6,910 nt of DNA from the NCBI GenBank assembly GCA_030038595.1, contig JASHSW010000217.1:1-6910 (forward strand), read 5' to 3'. The stretch is from Methylovirgula sp. Lineage in GTDB: Bacteria > Pseudomonadota > Alphaproteobacteria > Rhizobiales > Beijerinckiaceae. Below the pieces are notes generated by a model, which worked only from the letters and a program-made list of their open reading frames with translations, was not told the origin of the DNA and searched no databases. Below, in pieces: positions 6,244 to 6,910 of this stretch; the stretch's first letter is position 1, and each line of letters opens with the position of its first letter. A program made the position numbers and the translations under genes.

Positions 6244-6349
6244 CGACGGCGAGCAAGGGGCGGCAATATTTGCAATTTTATGGCCTATCCACAATCCTTG
6301 CGATAAGGATGGCGGCGTGGCGGCTAGATTGCCGGGCAAGCGGGGCCGT
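6244..6349. promoter_or_regulatory. AT-rich divergent promoter region between PBP1A and UPF0260
   Basis: This gap contains the most AT-rich island in the window (about 6264-6300), which fits divergent promoters. On the minus strand CATAAA (6283-6278) is a possible -10 element for PBP1A. On the plus strand TTGCAA (6270-6275) could be a -35 with a poor -10. Short palindromes AATATT (6265-6270) and TTGCAA overlap here. An inverted repeat ATCCTT-GCGAT-AAGGAT spans 6294-6310. None of the boxes is strong enough to assign with certainty. Confidence 0.4.
6294..6310 (+). promoter_or_regulatory. Perfect inverted repeat overlapping a possible SD site
   Basis: ATCCTT and AAGGAT form perfect 6-bp arms around a 5-nt loop. 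The right arm contains AAGGA (6305-6309), which sits 7 nt before an in-frame GTG at 6317 that could start the UPF0260 protein. As RNA the hairpin would hide that SD; as DNA it could be a small operator between divergent genes. Confidence 0.4.
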
Positions 6350-6853
6350 ATGAGCAACCGACCGAGCTTCGGCACGAAACAAGGCCGACCCTTTTGGGAA
6401 ACGAAGCCGCTCGATTCGCTCGACGCCGCGGAATGGGAGAGCCTTTGCGACGGCTGCGGACGCTGCTGCCTCGTCAAGCTCGAGGATGAGGACACCGGCG
6501 CGGTGCATTTCACCGACATCGCCTGCCGGCTTTTCGACGCCGCGACCTGCCGCTGCGCCGATTACGCGCACCGCCGGCGCCGCGTCCGGGACTGCCTGAA
6601 GCTTACCGCCGATCTAGCCCAGGCGCTCGCCTGGCTGCCGCCGACCTGCGCATATCGGCTGCGCGCCGAAGGCAAACCGCTCGCATGGTGGCATCCGCTC
6701 GTCTCCGGTTCGGCTGAAACGGTGCATACCGCCGGCATTTCCGTGCGCGGGCGCGTCGCGGCTTCGGAGCGGGAAGTCAAGCGCGACGACTATTCCGACC
6801 ATATCGTGCGCTGGCCGACCAAAGTGCCTCGGGCAAAGCGTTCGCCGGCTTGA
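6350..6853 (+). CDS. UPF0260 / YcgN-type cysteine-cluster protein (YkgJ superfamily)
   Basis: The 167-residue product matches the UPF0260 family (E. coli YcgN) along its length. The blocks are PFWETKPLDSLDAAEWESLCDGCGRCC (14-40), KLEDEDTGAVHFTDIACRLFD (43-63), TCRCADY (66-72), DCLKL (81-85), WLPPTCAYRLRAEGKPLAWWHPLVSG (95-120) and a C-terminal SVRG...DDYSDHIVRWP. Nine cysteines (33, 36, 39, 40, 59, 67, 69, 82, 100) suggest metal or Fe-S binding, as proposed for the CxxCxxCC superfamily; no activity is established. The protein looks cytoplasmic. I chose the ATG at 6350 because it places PFW at residue 14, as usual, though its SD (GGGG, 6342-6345) is poor. An in-frame GTG at 6317 has a better SD and would add 11 residues. 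The gene is divergent from PBP1A, which implies shared regulatory DNA rather than shared function. Confidence 0.94.
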   Translation: MSNRPSFGTKQGRPFWETKPLDSLDAAEWESLCDGCGRCCLVKLEDEDTGAVHFTDIACRLFDAATCRCADYAHRRRRVRDCLKLTADLAQALAWLPPTCAYRLRAEGKPLAWWHPLVSGSAETVHTAGISVRGRVAASEREVKRDDYSDHIVRWPTKVPRAKRSPA

Positions 6854-6865
6854 GTTCCGGCGCCA

Positions 6866-6904
6866 GAGCAAGTTTTGGTTTACGATAGACAAACGCTCCG
6901 GAGC
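6866..6904. repeat. Imperfect palindromic element at the right edge
   Basis: GAGC-aa-GTTT (6866-6875) pairs with AAACGCTC (6891-6898), giving an 8-bp stem with a 2-nt bulge and a 15-nt loop. Its right arm merges into the perfect palindrome GCTCCGGAGC (6895-6904). It begins 13 nt after the UPF0260 stop. It could be a terminator stem without a T tract, or a degenerate copy of the dispersed AGAGC...GCTC palindromes common in Hyphomicrobiales intergenic DNA. The window ends too soon to decide. Confidence 0.4.
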
Positions 6905-6910
6905 CGCGAT

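Noticed and set aside
6244..6519. N-terminal extension of PBP1A to 849 residues
   Set aside because: The extra 92 residues run antisense through the UPF0260 gene, have no PBP homology pattern and would exceed the usual family length.
1..6910. Defence system, prophage, IS element, CRISPR, tRNA or riboswitch
   Set aside because: I found no transposase, integrase, nuclease or toxin-antitoxin motifs. There is no regularly spaced repeat array, no tRNA-like cloverleaf and no terminal inverted repeats with target duplication.

Overview
The window is GC-rich and reads as ordinary core genome of an alphaproteobacterium, most likely order Hyphomicrobiales (Rhizobiales). The markers are a DUF1491 protein, a short 'LFFTGVR' protein, a UPF0260/YcgN cysteine-cluster protein, and a PBP1A followed by separate DUF1214 and DUF1254 genes. 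A methylotroph such as a Methylocystaceae or Beijerinckiaceae member is possible. That placement is inferred from protein style and the presence of formate-THF ligase, not from a marker gene. I see no mobile element, CRISPR array, tRNA, rRNA or defence system.

Layout from left to right. Positions 1-326 (minus) hold the N-terminal part of formate--tetrahydrofolate ligase (fhs), cut by the window edge. Positions 524-1909 (minus) encode an M20 metallodipeptidase whose 3' end is followed by a perfect 15-bp tandem duplication. Positions 1910-2109 are a divergent promoter region. Positions 2110-2442 (plus) encode DUF1491, and 2567-2776 (plus) a small basic conserved protein. That gene converges, with only 2 bp between stop codons, on a three-gene minus-strand operon. 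In transcription order the operon is PBP1A (6243-3970), a DUF1214 protein (3941-3363) and a DUF1254 protein (3366-2779); the last two overlap by ATGA. Divergent from PBP1A is a UPF0260 protein (6350-6853, plus). A short palindromic element lies at the right edge.

How the genes relate. The PBP1A operon is the only clear functional unit: a bifunctional peptidoglycan synthase co-transcribed with two small membrane-anchored proteins. Those two share one architecture, an N-terminal anchor plus exactly two cysteines in the exported part. They correspond to the two domains (DUF1254 and DUF1214) often fused in one protein elsewhere, here split and in the opposite order. They are candidates for envelope accessory factors, though this is inference from gene order. 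Formate-THF ligase (one-carbon metabolism), the dipeptidase (peptide turnover), DUF1491 and UPF0260 look like unrelated housekeeping genes. Two start codons, for PBP1A and UPF0260, are ambiguous: in each case the start with the better Shine-Dalgarno site is a GTG.
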